Part shown: positions 45,306-55,247 of the stretch, in pieces
Layout of the letters: every line of letters begins with the position of its first letter
Position numbering within the stretch: position 1 is the first letter of the stretch
Source: Chrysaora quinquecirrha
Lineage: Eukaryota > Cnidaria > Scyphozoa > Semaeostomeae > Pelagiidae
NCBI GenBank assembly: GCA_014526335.1
Contig: JACTAT010000113.1
Span: 483,858 to 547,857 of the forward strand
Length of the DNA: 64,000 nt
Direction of reading: 5' to 3'
Position numbers and translations under genes: made by a program
Notes under the pieces: model-generated
Told to the model about the DNA's origin: nothing
What the model saw: the letters and a program-made list of their open reading frames with translations, nothing else
Databases searched by the model: none

Positions 45306-46905
45306 GTTTCTTGTAGAATTCGAATCAAATAGAATGATGCGGCTGAACTAATATGCAGAAATTTAATCGATCACAATACTATGGCGTGTTGCATTTTGAG
45401 CGCCATGAAAATTTCACCATTTTGTAAACGAAGGATGGAAGCAGCTCTTGACGCATGCCCTTTGTGCAGTTATACCCAAATATGGCGATATGTCAAGCAA
45501 TTTGATTGGCTAATCATGAAACCCTTCTATTCTTTGAGATCAAAAGTCAGCAGAATGTGAGCTTGGAGGAAAATATGGAGAAGACATTTCACTATTTTCT
45601 CCAATTACCCTCAAGACCAGTCAGATCACCATCTCTAAATCGATTTTTATTTCTCCTCTCCACAATAAACCATGTCCTAGTTTTCATTCAAGTTAAAGGA
45701 ATTGCATTGCAGGAATGGCAACCCCACTCACTACCGAAAGACAATGAAAAGTGCCCCCTTTTCTTGACCAAAGTGTCCCTTCGTTACTAGCATAATTGTT
45801 TCAGTACTCTTTTGGTGCGAGCGCGAGAAGAACCTTTTCAGGACACTCTTAAAATTCTTTTGCCAAGATTTCCAGCTTCCCCCTCTGCACGTACAGCATT
45901 CTCAATTTCCCTGACTCGCCAAGCTTACAAGTAAATTAAAGCTTGCTTCCTCTTGTTGCAAGGGCTTTTCCTCCTACAATCTTGGACAAAAATTATGAGA
46001 CAAACTGAAGTTTTCATTAATATCTTATCTTCGCATTTCACTCACCCTCACTCAATGTTGATCATATGGCGTGGAATTGTTTTACTTGTCACTCAACATT
46101 GAACCAAGGGGGGAAGGGGGGAAGGGGGAAGTATTGACTAGCGAAGCTAAAGTTAAGGAATTGCTATTATTACCCGTAATCTTCTGGTTGTCTCAATATA
46201 TTTTGTCCGAGATTGTAGACACCTCACAAAATTTGCGTTTAAGTCACTTTACATAGAAAAGCATAAAGTTTAAATGGCTTCATTTTTTATTGAAATTAGA
46301 AGTCTTGTATGAAATGACGCATGTTCAGGTGTGATGTGTGCTCAAAACTCCAGAAAATGACACTATTGAAAGCAGAGGAGGCCTGGTAGCGAATCTCAAG
46401 GGTTGTGCCATTTTCAGTAAAAGGGGCCCGTCTTTACTGTAGCTAATTTAGCCTAAAAGTCATAGTTGCTGCTAGCTTCTCTGTAAAACAATCCACGGCG
46501 CAGCGCACTTTTGGGGCAAAGGTACTGGTGTTCATGTGAAATACTATTTCCACTGGATATTTCGATGGCAAAACCGCAATGATATCATTGTTTGCTCTCG
46601 CCGCAAAATTGTAAGAGTAAGAGGTCCAAAAAACAGAAGTTCCAGTCGAGCTAATCTTCCATATCAGCTTAAAAGTATTTCAAGCAATGTACTTACTGCT
46701 TTTTAATATCTTTATTTTACATTATTACTATAATCAAGATTTAATTAAGGTACTCCAACACCCGTTCATAAGCTCACACAAAAGTAAAAATTTATAATAT
46801 ATATACAATAAAAGCATTAAATAACTTAAAACATCAATTTACAGATTTGGATATAAGGGTTGTGAGAAATGAATGCAAGTATTTTAGTAGCCAAAAGAGG
46901 GTACT
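45306..46905. other. AF9/ENL promoter side, spacer
   Basis: The AF9/ENL 5' UTR and promoter should lie just right of 45305. The rest shows no gene; a frame at 45506-45790 has no domain or codon signal. Confidence 0.4.
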
Positions 46906-46913
46906 GTGTGTTT

Positions 46914-47046
46914 CGAGGCATTGCACTCTTCAAAAAAGTGTACAAGATTTCCGTTCAAAGAAAACGATTTCCAAGGAATTTTCGCGAAAACAATAGGTTT
47001 TCCAGCAAAAAGTGTACCATATTTCGAAGGAATGAATTGCCCCTCC
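46914..47046. mobile_element. hAT-type MITE (copy D)
   Basis: CGAGGCATTGCACTCTTC at the left and GGAATGAATTGCCCCTCC at the right surround GTGTACAAGATTTCCGTTC and CGATTTCCAAGGAATTTTC. The flanking octamers GTGTGTTT and ATGCGTTT match at only 6 of 8 positions, so this copy is older. Confidence 0.65.
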
Positions 47047-47532
47047 ATGCGTTTAGTGTTCATGACACGATACAGAAACTTTGGTCGATCCTCAGAGTTT
47101 ATTTACGATATATTTAGAACGAATACCCCCAAACGATATTTTATATCCTGCTGATGTCAAGCTAACTACATATTCTGATTGACTATTGATTACAGAACTA
47201 AGCAATTTTAAATGCAAGTTTCTCCTTATTAACTTCAGATGGTCAAGTCAAAACGCTGCTCACAAGACTATGAAGGAAGCATTATGTCTTATTATTGCTG
47301 GCTGCATTAAGGTATCTACTATCTAGTGCCATATTTGCTTTACGCCGGATCTAGACTTACTACATGAGTCGTAAATATCGCTATTGAATTGAATTGCTGG
47401 ACGCTCAAACTGAATCGAACAACAATAACATCAATTCAATTCAATGTGAGCGAAAGTTAGGGACTTTCGAAGCAAGTCTTCGCGGGATCTCCACTCGGCG
47501 CGATTCTTCGCAAGATTTCTTTGCTACACTTA

Positions 47533-47768
47533 AGGCCCATTTCCACTCCGTTCGCATTCGCTGTTCGCTAGCGAATTTGCAGTTCGCCGCTCGCTTGCGA
47601 ACAGAATACAGCCTTCGTAATTAATTTTAGGCAACACAAAAAGTAAAATCGTAGTTTGCGAAAGCTTTAGCTTGACTTGCAGCGGAAATCAAAATCGCTT
47701 CGCGTTCGCCATTTTTTGGTGGCTAGCGAACAGCGAACAGCGAATGCGAACGAAGTGGAAATGGGCCT
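47533..47768. mobile_element. MITE with AGGCCCATTTCCACT ends and TTA target
   Basis: AGGCCCATTTCCACTCCGTT at the left is mirrored by AACGAAGTGGAAATGGGCCT at the right, followed inward by repeated TTCGCTGTTCGC / GCGAACAGCGAA. It is flanked by TTA on both sides (47530-47532, 47769-47771). A 3-bp TWA target with GGCCC ends is typical of PIF/Harbinger-like elements. Confidence 0.85.
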
Positions 47769-48228
47769 TTACGGAGAATTGCATCGCCATATCCCCGCAT
47801 CGCAGCGATTGACGAAAAGTAGAGAGAACCTTGCTTTTCAATGGATGGATTTCGCGTGGAGATCGGGCAATAGTTACACCTACAATCAGTGCTGAAATTA
47901 TTGAGGTAAAAATCATGTAGACATACCAGCCGGAAGACCACCTCCTCCAGCCGGGGCTAGCGCTACCAAAAAATGTCTCACACGAATTTGACCGATGATT
48001 TTAGTCTATAAAAATCTCAAATTTTGCTGTCTTATAGTAAATACCCCTACTTTCACAACAGCAAAACAACGGCGAGTCATATTACTAAAACTAATAAATT
48101 TAGTTCCCTTTATTAAGGATATCTAAAAAAGAAATGTACAACTCAGTTATCTCAATCAATATTAAATAGCTATCTTTCTTATAATGTGAGTTAATAATAC
48201 AAAGCTGCACAGCAGCTTTCTTGATGCA

Positions 48229-48710
48229 TACACGCAGTTTTTTTTATACGCAACTTCACTCGGCCCTGGTTCAAAAAGTTGCTTATTTTTGGACCTTTTA
48301 TGGCCACCTTTTTGGTAGCAAAATTGCTTAGTAGTTGCTTAATTTTAACTGTATCTTTTTGCCCTAAGAATAGTATAGAGACCAGAAAAACAGCAAATCT
48401 AACATTGCACATAAAATGACTGGAAACGTTTCTCCCTGTTGATATTGTTACCATTAGAGACTTTGTATTGAAAGTTAAACGGAAACCCCTCAATGAAATG
48501 CCTCACTTAACGAGAAACACTCTGTTGATATGCGAGTTTTGACGATAAATGAATGGAAATAGCTTCTATGTTGATCAATCCTCGATTGCTTGCAGTGATA
48601 TAAATTATCAAAAATTTAAAATGTTGCTTAGGTTATTTCCTGTGGTATTATACGTTGCTTGAAGTTTTAGGCCCTCTACATCTTGGTTGCTCATAAAAAA
48701 ACTGCGTGTA
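48229..48710. mobile_element. MITE with TACACGCAGTTTTTTT ends
   Basis: TACACGCAG plus a T-run plus ATACGCAAC at the left is mirrored by GTTGCTCATA plus an A-run plus CTGCGTGTA at the right (about 25 bp). Subterminal words TTGCTTA(A/G)TTTT occur on both sides. It is a relative of 4576-4948 and 20440-20808. Confidence 0.8.
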
Positions 48711-48816
48711 GCTAGTCGTTTGATACGAAGCGCTAAGGTGCATAACATGCATGTTAGTAAGAAACAATATATTAATAGAAGGGGGTGATGATGTCATCTT
48801 TTGTTGAGTACATTAA

Positions 48817-49045
48817 GGGGCCGTCCGAATTGATCGCTCGCTATATATAGCGATAGTTAGCGATGTATTTGCTACAAGTTTCAATCGCTAAAATTGCAAT
48901 CGCTACTAGCCGTTCACAATATCGCTAAAATTCGCTCATGAATCGCTTACACTAATTACCGATATAGCGATATCTGAAATCCTAATCGCTAATAATTTAC
49001 AAGCATTCGCTACTACATAAACGGCAGAATTAGCGATTGATAGAT
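48817..49045 (+). repeat. Left TIR and subterminal AGCGAT repeat array
   Basis: A terminal inverted repeat of about 23 bp followed by about ten copies of ATCGCT/AGCGAT in both orientations. These are presumably transposase- or BEN-protein-binding sites. Confidence 0.85.
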
Positions 49046-49343
49046 TAAAAAAACTGAAAAGAACGGCCGCCATAGAAAATAATTTTCATTTGGGAGAACC
49101 ATTATTCAATTTAAAAACAATAAATTTCTATGGTTGCAGCGATGTTATTTTGAGAAAAGTGTTTAATGGTTTAATCAGTACCGCTGTACGAAGTACCTGC
49201 TCTGGTTAGCTACTGTTTAGTAGTTATTTTACAGCTTTCCTTACACTTTCAACGAACAGAACGAAACGAACGGATTTTGCAATTTGATTAATGATTTCGA
49301 GAATTTAATACGTATACTGGCGAAGGGCAATGCTTTTTGTGAA

Positions 49344-51282
49344 ATGGATGTCAAAGAACGTGATGACGACGATTTGAAAGAACTTCAAACCTTGGTTAAT
49401 CTGAACTGTAAGTTTTTGTGTTTTCAACTGAATTTTTTGCTTTCAAATCAGGCAATCAAATTTTTCTTGCATTTCCCCCAACATTACCCAGCTTCTGTGC
49501 AAGCAAGCCCCGAAATCGATTTCTTTTTCAAACACCTTTGACAGGTTAAGTAATTCAATGTTGATCTCTTCCTCAGGTGGAAATGGAGGTAGAAAATGTA
49601 TTGCAAAGAAACATCCCGAAATTATTCCTGAGATAAAACGTTTTATTGCACAAAATACCGCAGAAGCTCATCTCCGACGTCACGACTCCACAATGTATAC
49701 CAATGGAGTGACACTAAAAGATGTCGCAGATCATGTTCAAAGAAAATTTGGGATAAAAATCAGTAAGTCAACGATTCACTCTTACATGCTTCCACCCAAA
49801 AAGAATACGATCAATGGCCGTCGTTACCGAGGCCTCGTGCAAGCGAGAGTACCACCGAAAAGGAATTGCGGAGAAAAATCAATTCATTCTGATTTCCATT
49901 ACACGTGTGCACAAGTTAATTATATCAATGAGCTTGCCGCTTTAAACAGTGATGAAAGTATCTGTCTCTCGGTAGATAACAAAAATAAAATAAACACAGA
50001 CAACCCGGCAACCCACAGAAAAGACAAGATAACAAGATTTTGCCTTCTGGAAGACTCTCCGAATTTTAACGACCATGACTTTCCTGTTCGTGACACTAAA
50101 CTTGTTCCTGCAGGTTATCAAACATTGGTATCGAAAGATCAGCGTCGCTCCAGAAGCTATTCACCTGTGTCGTCAAATCGCACTCATTTAGAGCAACATC
50201 AAAGGTCGTTATCTGAGTCTGCAAAATACAATCTACCAATAAAAATAAAGTCAAAAGTCCGAATGACAACAGATAAAAAGGGACGGAGTAAAGTCAGCTG
50301 GCCAAGAACAGGTCCGCTTAAAGTTCAACTCTACGCATCAAGAAGTATTGCCAGTACCAGTGTGCTTCATGTAAACTTTTTAATTGAGCATTTGAAAGAG
50401 TCTATACGCTACGGATGCAAAAGTAATGTGGTAGCGATTTGTGATGGTGGACCAGATTGGTCGGTGAAAGGGGTGATCAATTTGATGGCTTTTGGTATGT
50501 TGTGGTACCAGCTTCGTCTGGATGTTCTGGTGCTGTGCTGTTATGCACCAGGACATTCACGGTTCAATCCGATTGAGAGGTCGTGGTCTGCTTTAAGTAG
50601 GTGGCTAGTTGGGGTTGTATTGCCTCATGCCATTGAAGAGAACAATTATGAGATTCCAAGGCCAGATGAAACCGAAAAATGGAATACAATTCTCGACAAT
50701 GCGATCGAGCATTGTGCTCGCTTTTGGGGAGGAAAGGCATTTGACGGATTCGAGGTATCTGTGGACAGGCTGTTTTCTGACAATCCAATTCTGAGCAAGC
50801 TAAAAGACACGCACTCTCTTCTGCATAAGTTTGTAAGTGCCTCAAAAAAGAAAATCGAGGAATCTGCGGCATTGAAGGATCTGCAGCATAAGTATCAATT
50901 TTTTGTGTCTCATTGCAACCGAAAAGCATATCAAATCGAGTTTGTTCGTTGCAGAAACATGTTTTGCAACCACTGCAGTTCCTTACCAAAACGAGATAAC
51001 TTTTTATTGGAAACAATGGAAGATTTTGGAGGTACCTGCCCTGCCCCGGTTAATAGTGATGTGCACCCCGGACACTATAAAACACTCCTGGAGGCAATAA
51101 GAGATCAGAAGATGAGAAGCAGCAACAAATCACCTACGAGGAAGATAAACAATAGCAGCAAACATGGTGTTTGCCCATATGGATGCTCGTATGCCTTTTT
51201 TTCAGAAGCTGACAAGAAGCGGCATTTTATTTTAATGAACCATAAAAGAAAACGTCGATGTTCTACGGTAAAGAAGCCTTAA
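49344..51282 (+). CDS. DDE transposase with HTH and C2H2 finger (two exons)
   Basis: Exon 1 is 49344-49407 (first in-frame ATG, MDVKERDDDD; donor CT/GTAAGT). Exon 2 is 49577-51282 (acceptor CTTCCTCAG) and the phases match, giving about 589 residues. An N-terminal helix-turn-helix-like region (GVTLKDVADHVQRKFGIKIS, KSTIHSYML) is followed by the catalytic core: first Asp in ICLSVDNKNKINTD, second in VAICDGGPDWSVKG, and Glu in YAPGHSRFNPIERSWSALS. There are 43 residues between the D of DGG and the E of NPIE (39 if the next Asp is used). A Cys-rich patch (CRNMFCNHC) and a C-terminal C2H2 finger (CPYGCSYAFFSEADKKRH followed by a basic tail) complete it. The NPIExxW box is of the IS630/Tc1/mariner/Zator kind. 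The protein would cut and join the element ends. No frameshift or stop is seen in the core. Confidence 0.85.
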
Positions 51283-51390
51283 GAAAATATCCTTATGCGA
51301 ACAAATTTTTTTGCAAATTTCCCTAAAATATCACTTTATAATTTAACTCTACTATAGTGTACAATAAATGTTTCTTATACTGAGCCGAAG

Positions 51391-51722
51391 TTACACGAGC
51401 AATTTTTCTATGACAATTTTTCATTGACAATTTTATTTTGCTCGTGTATATGGGGCCAATTGGAGGTCAATTGACAATTTTTCATATGACAAGTGTACTT
51501 GTTCAAAAACAGGCATGCCAGTTTTCCAACAAATGCATTTGTCATAGCCGAGGGGCAGTTCACTCCTTGAAAATCTCGTACACCTTTGCTGGAAGTCCTA
51601 TTGTTTTCTGGGAAATCCCTTGAAAGTCCTTTTGATTTAATGGAAATCTCGTGCGCCATTTTGCAGAGTGAAATGCCCCTCAGTCATAGCAAAAATTGTC
51701 ATATGCAAAATTGCTCGTGTAA
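51391..51722. mobile_element. MITE (TTACACGAGCAATTTT ends) interrupted by another MITE
   Basis: TTACACGAGCAATTTT at the left and AAAATTGCTCGTGTAA at the right are exact inverted repeats, with ATGACAATTTTTC / AAAATTGTCAT inside. The element sits inside the 6.4-kb transposon, just after the transposase stop, and is itself interrupted at 51549-51682. Confidence 0.85.
51549..51682. mobile_element. hAT-type MITE (copy E, best preserved), nested
   Basis: The ends CGAGGGGCAGTTCACTCC and the mirrored TGAGGGGCATTTCACTCT lie inside exact 8-bp duplications GTCATAGC (51541-51548 and 51683-51690). The interior GAAATCTCGTGCGCC, GGAAATCCCTTGAAAGTCC and AATCTCGTACACC defines the family. Insertion order: the 6.4-kb element and the 51391 MITE first, this copy last within the MITE. 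Confidence 0.92.
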
Positions 51723-52831
51723 ATGACTTGACAAATGGACAATTTTTCTAATACTTTGATAAAAGAAGCATAATTCTCAAAGAAACGCGTGTAAATTTTG
51801 ACTTAACTGATTTGCTTACCGTTGCTTACCAACACGAAATAACTCAAAGTAAGGTGTGTACCCACAATAATCAAAAGTTCTTACTTATTTCCCGTATGTA
51901 TTTTTTCGTATTCAGCCATGATATAATTCTGTTCAATAGTCTTATTCCTTATCACCTAGAAATAGTCTTTTCCAGTTCAATGGTCTTTTCAGATTTTGTT
52001 TGGACTAATAACCTGACTCATAGTTATCGCTCATCAAACCGAGATTAACACCAAACCGAGATCGCATATACTGGTCATACTTCTCCAAAAAACTGATTGA
52101 CCGAAGTTTGGTGCAGTGCAGAATTCAAGGTACCAACTAACAGCTGGACTCTAGCCTCGGCGATGGCAAAGGTGTTCAAAAGTTGTAACTTGGACCTCCT
52201 GTTTGGTCCACTTTTTAACCTGTATAAAAAGTCAACCCGCATGTTCGAATGGGCGCTGTCGATCTATGTTGAAAACAATTTTCAGATTTATGGTACCTCA
52301 TTTCTGTGCCTGGAGCAAAGTTATTGGAATCAATAGTAATAAATTCGTCGGACCCCTAAAATAGGGGGTTATCTTGAGCATGCGCAGTAGGATTCAAACA
52401 AACCCTATAGATCGGGGGATATATGCCACTTTTATGGTGTACCAAAGAGTCTCAACAGGACCCTATTACCATTGGCCAATACAATGACTCAAAAATACAA
52501 ACTTTTGACCTTAAAATGACTTTGCACCCTGACCAGGTACAGGGAAACTGAAAACTATTTCATAAAAAGGCCTGTGGCCAAGAGGGTTAGCTTTACTCTC
52601 TAGAACATTGCGAGACATTTTTTGTACGAGATATTTTAGGAGTAATACACCACCAGAATTGAACAAAGCGACCTTGGTTTTAAAATTCAAAGTTTTATTC
52701 AGTTATCTAAAAACAAATACCCTTACTAAACAAATACTAAACACTCGTTAAATGAAAAAAAAGTAATTGAAAACTTTCGCATAAGTAAATATATAAAACG
52801 TCTATTCAAAAGTCACATTTCTTCTAAAGTT
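51723..52831. other. Non-coding middle of the 6.4-kb transposon
   Basis: Contains a fragment of the TAGACTTATTAC MITE family (around 51985-52040, ACTAATAACCTGACTCATAG). It also holds a GC-richer stretch at 52345-52480 with no identified role, and presumably the convergent 3' ends of both transposon transcripts. No open frame with a domain is seen. Confidence 0.5.
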
Positions 52832-53914
52832 TCAAGCTCTTCCTCCTTTGCAATAGCTTCTGCATTTTGAGTTTATAACCTCATTAATGTTCAATTGGTC
52901 AAATTCTACAGGAAATTTTATTTTTGCAGATTTAACGATGCGTTTGAGTCGCTTTGGTGAAAGCTGCCCGCGCTCAACTACAACTCCATTGTACGCTCGT
53001 TTACCGGAATTCACCCTGCAAGTCGCCAGTTCTTCACGGGTATAATGCGCACCCAGCAATTGTTTTATGTATGACCTACACGGATTGGAACGTCTTGCTT
53101 GATTTGGTTGCTTGTAGGGCGTGGACACAGCTAAAGGACATTTCTTATAATTTGTTAGTTCTAAATCGTACAAATCACTGGAGTTGATTGTGGGCAAGCT
53201 GTTAGTATCAAGAGGTTGTTCTGCACTCTCGGCTGTTGTTTCGTTTGGAAATGCGAGGTTGAGGTATTCATCTTCGTCTGGATCTTCTTCGACATCTTCC
53301 AGCTCATCAGTTGACAAATTGATCAGTTGTTTTCTTGCTTCTTGCTTCTTTACTTCTCGCAAGTCCTGAATCCCCTTTGTATTCAGCTTTCTCTGAATTA
53401 GATCCAGCTTTGCGTTCACCTTTGATTCCAATTCATCCATCTTCTGGCTCACGGTTTTTTCAAACTTTGTTATTCTTTCAATAAGTCGAGAAAGCATCAC
53501 TTCAGTTGAAGTCCGTTCCTCTGAGAAATTCTGAACGCCTGCTCCTGCTTCACCATCATCTATATCCATTAATGGCTCCAGTGGCTCCACCTCCAATGGC
53601 TCTGGTGGCTCCACCTCCAATGGCTCTGATGGCTTCAACTCCAATGGCTCCGACGGCTTCAACACAAATGGCTCCGAAGATTCCAAAGCCTTTAATTCTT
53701 CGCCAACAACTGGAACGGATGACACATTATGGCTAGCATTCTCTATTGAAATGCTCCCCGATATTCCAAAAACGGAATCAAAAACTGCAAGCTCATTCGG
53801 TTGCACATGAATGGATGGGTTGGTCCCCACTTCTTCAGAATGATCACTGTCTGTGTCCGAGTCGCTGTTTAATTCCTCAATATCGTCATGCACATCTTTT
53901 GCTTCGTGCTCTTG
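52832..53914 (-). CDS. BEN-domain protein encoded by the transposon
   Basis: A minus-strand frame of 360 codons after a TAA at 53915-53917. An acidic Ser/Asp/Glu-rich N-terminus is followed by short tandem repeats (EPLEVEPPEPLEVEP, about residues 90-115), a coiled coil (LIERITKFEKTVSQKMDELE), an acidic stretch and a C-terminal BEN domain (about 275-355: YIKQLLGAHYTREELATCRV, LSPKRLKRIVKSAKIKFPVE, then INEVINSKCRSYCKG). BEN domains bind DNA or chromatin (BANP, NACC1, insensitive). There is no ATG near the start of the frame. It lies in the same frame as the spliced Tudor-like exon, one stop codon downstream, so it may be translated by readthrough, from an alternative splice, or it may be one gene broken by a nonsense change. 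By position it is probably an accessory factor for transposition, for example binding the AGCGAT arrays. Confidence 0.8.
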   Translation of the reverse strand, partial: QEHEAKDVHDDIEELNSDSDTDSDHSEEVGTNPSIHVQPNELAVFDSVFGISGSISIENASHNVSSVPVVGEELKALESSEPFVLKPSEPLELKPSEPLEVEPPEPLEVEPLEPLMDIDDGEAGAGVQNFSEERTSTEVMLSRLIERITKFEKTVSQKMDELESKVNAKLDLIQRKLNTKGIQDLREVKKQEARKQLINLSTDELEDVEEDPDEDEYLNLAFPNETTAESAEQPLDTNSLPTINSSDLYDLELTNYKKCPLAVSTPYKQPNQARRSNPCRSYIKQLLGAHYTREELATCRVNSGKRAYNGVVVERGQLSPKRLKRIVKSAKIKFPVEFDQLNINEVINSKCRSYCKGGRA

Positions 53915-54690
53915 TTAGTACTCATACATGACGCTACCACCACATGTCGTCAAAACCTGAAATAAAAATTATTTTCATTAGCGATAAGGATATTCTTCCT
54001 GAAATTTAATTTTTAACAAAAATGAAAGCAAAAATGCATTGACAAATCCAAGGGACATGTCACTAAACGATGTACGAGATTTTTATGAAAACAAAAGGAT
54101 TTCCAAGAGATTTCTGTGAAAACAATAGGTTTCGCGTATTTTTCTAGCTAAGATATTTTAGCTAAGAAACTTAGACTTCTTGTTTTCACATGAAAAGTTT
54201 GGTGCATACAAGTATTTTAAGTTTCGATGTGTGTTTGGTGTGTTCAATGGACTTCAATTTACATTTTTCGTCGTAGAACTTGTTTTTTTATAGGCGTGAA
54301 CAGGTTTTCTTAATATATGAAAAAAGATGTGTAGTTTGACCATCACCTTCATCTCAACTATTAAATTAAACTCACCTCTGCTGCAAATGGGTCGTTTTCT
54401 TTGACGACAAACGTCTTTCTTCTTACATTGTCATAAATGACGTCGCCACCTTGCAAATTTCTCGGATGTCCGCGTACACGGAATTTTTCTCTCGTTACAA
54501 CATTGCGCAGCTGCAATGTTCTTTCTCCAACAGGAACACGAATCTTCTGTGTCCAGCAATCGTATTCGCTGCCATAAGATGCCCATCGAAGCTTGAACTT
54601 TTTTCCTTTGATCTCAGTGATCGTGGCATTAAGCCACTGCTTCAGATCATTATCAAAGCCTTGAACCTTATCTTTTACTTTGAAATTCAT
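53915..54690 (-). CDS. Tudor/chromo-barrel-like small protein encoded by the transposon
   Basis: Exon 1 is 54376-54690 (ATG, donor GAG/GTGAGT). Exon 2 follows the acceptor TTTATTTCAG and codes 53915-53956, ending in TAA, 118 residues in total. The first half has the aromatic-rich barrel pattern of Tudor-knot or chromo-barrel domains (FKVKDKVQGFDNDLKQWL, KFKLRWASYGSEYDCW). Such domains read methylated histones or bind nucleic acid. The second half (REKFRVRGHPRNLQGGDVIY) is not recognised. The stop TAC-TAA-CAA is followed in frame by the BEN region. Confidence 0.7.
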
Positions 54691-55019
54691 TTTCCGTTTT
54701 CCTCAGTCACGTACGATTCAGCTGCTTGTTTGACTGACACACAGACACAGATAAATATTCACAATCTCTAAGCTATTTATATGTTCGCTCTTGAATACTG
54801 CCTTGATATCTGCCATGTGTCATAAAAGCGGCCGGTCCAAAACGTATTTCGCTGTGCGGCTTTGCACACAATTCCCAATGGGAAACTTTGTGTCACAATT
54901 AAGATATGCTCACAATGAAAATTCTGAGGTGCAAAAAATGATTCTTTTTAACTGCCTCTTTATATTATTCTCAAAGAGCCGATTTTACACGCCCAGAACA
55001 ATGAGCTACAGTCGGTAAA

Positions 55020-55244
55020 TCTAGTGAAATCGCTAACTTTTGAAACTTGATGAATCATATCGCTACCAAATCGCTCTTTTTGTACGTATATGATTTTGAC
55101 ATAGCGATTCTATCGCTCGATCGTGAAAGGCTCATCGCTACTTTTAGAAGAGACATCGCTAATTTTGAACTAACTTTGCCGGAAAGTAGCGAAAAGTAGC
55201 GAATACGAAATAGCGATATTTTAGCGATCAACTCGGACGGCCCC
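55020..55244 (-). repeat. Right TIR and subterminal AGCGAT repeat array
   Basis: About nine copies of ATCGCT/AGCGAT plus a few GTAGCGAA variants, ending in the inverted terminal repeat and TAA (55245-55247). It mirrors the left array in density but not in exact spacing. Confidence 0.85.
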
Positions 55245-55247
55245 TAA

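Larger units (their letters stand above)
48817..55244. mobile_element. Complete 6.4-kb DNA transposon with DDE transposase, Tudor-like and BEN genes
   Basis: The termini GGGGCCGTCCGAATTGATCG (left) and the mirrored GGGGCCGTCCGAGTTGATCG (right) differ at one position in 20. They are flanked by the 3-bp duplication TAA (48814-48816 and 55245-55247). About 200 bp inside each end is packed with AGCGAT/ATCGCT. The cargo is a two-exon transposase on plus (49344-51282) and, convergent on minus, Tudor-like (53915-54690) and BEN (52832-53914) reading frames. The DDE spacing (43 residues between D2 and E) and 3-bp target resemble what I recall for the Zator group; assignment needs a database search. 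A nested MITE at 51391-51722 lies downstream of the transposase. All catalytic residues and both ends are present, so the copy may be young. Confidence 0.88.

Noticed and set aside
50564..51016. 150-codon minus-strand frame inside the transposase
   Set aside because: Antisense shadow of the transposase; no domain and Cys-rich only by mirroring.
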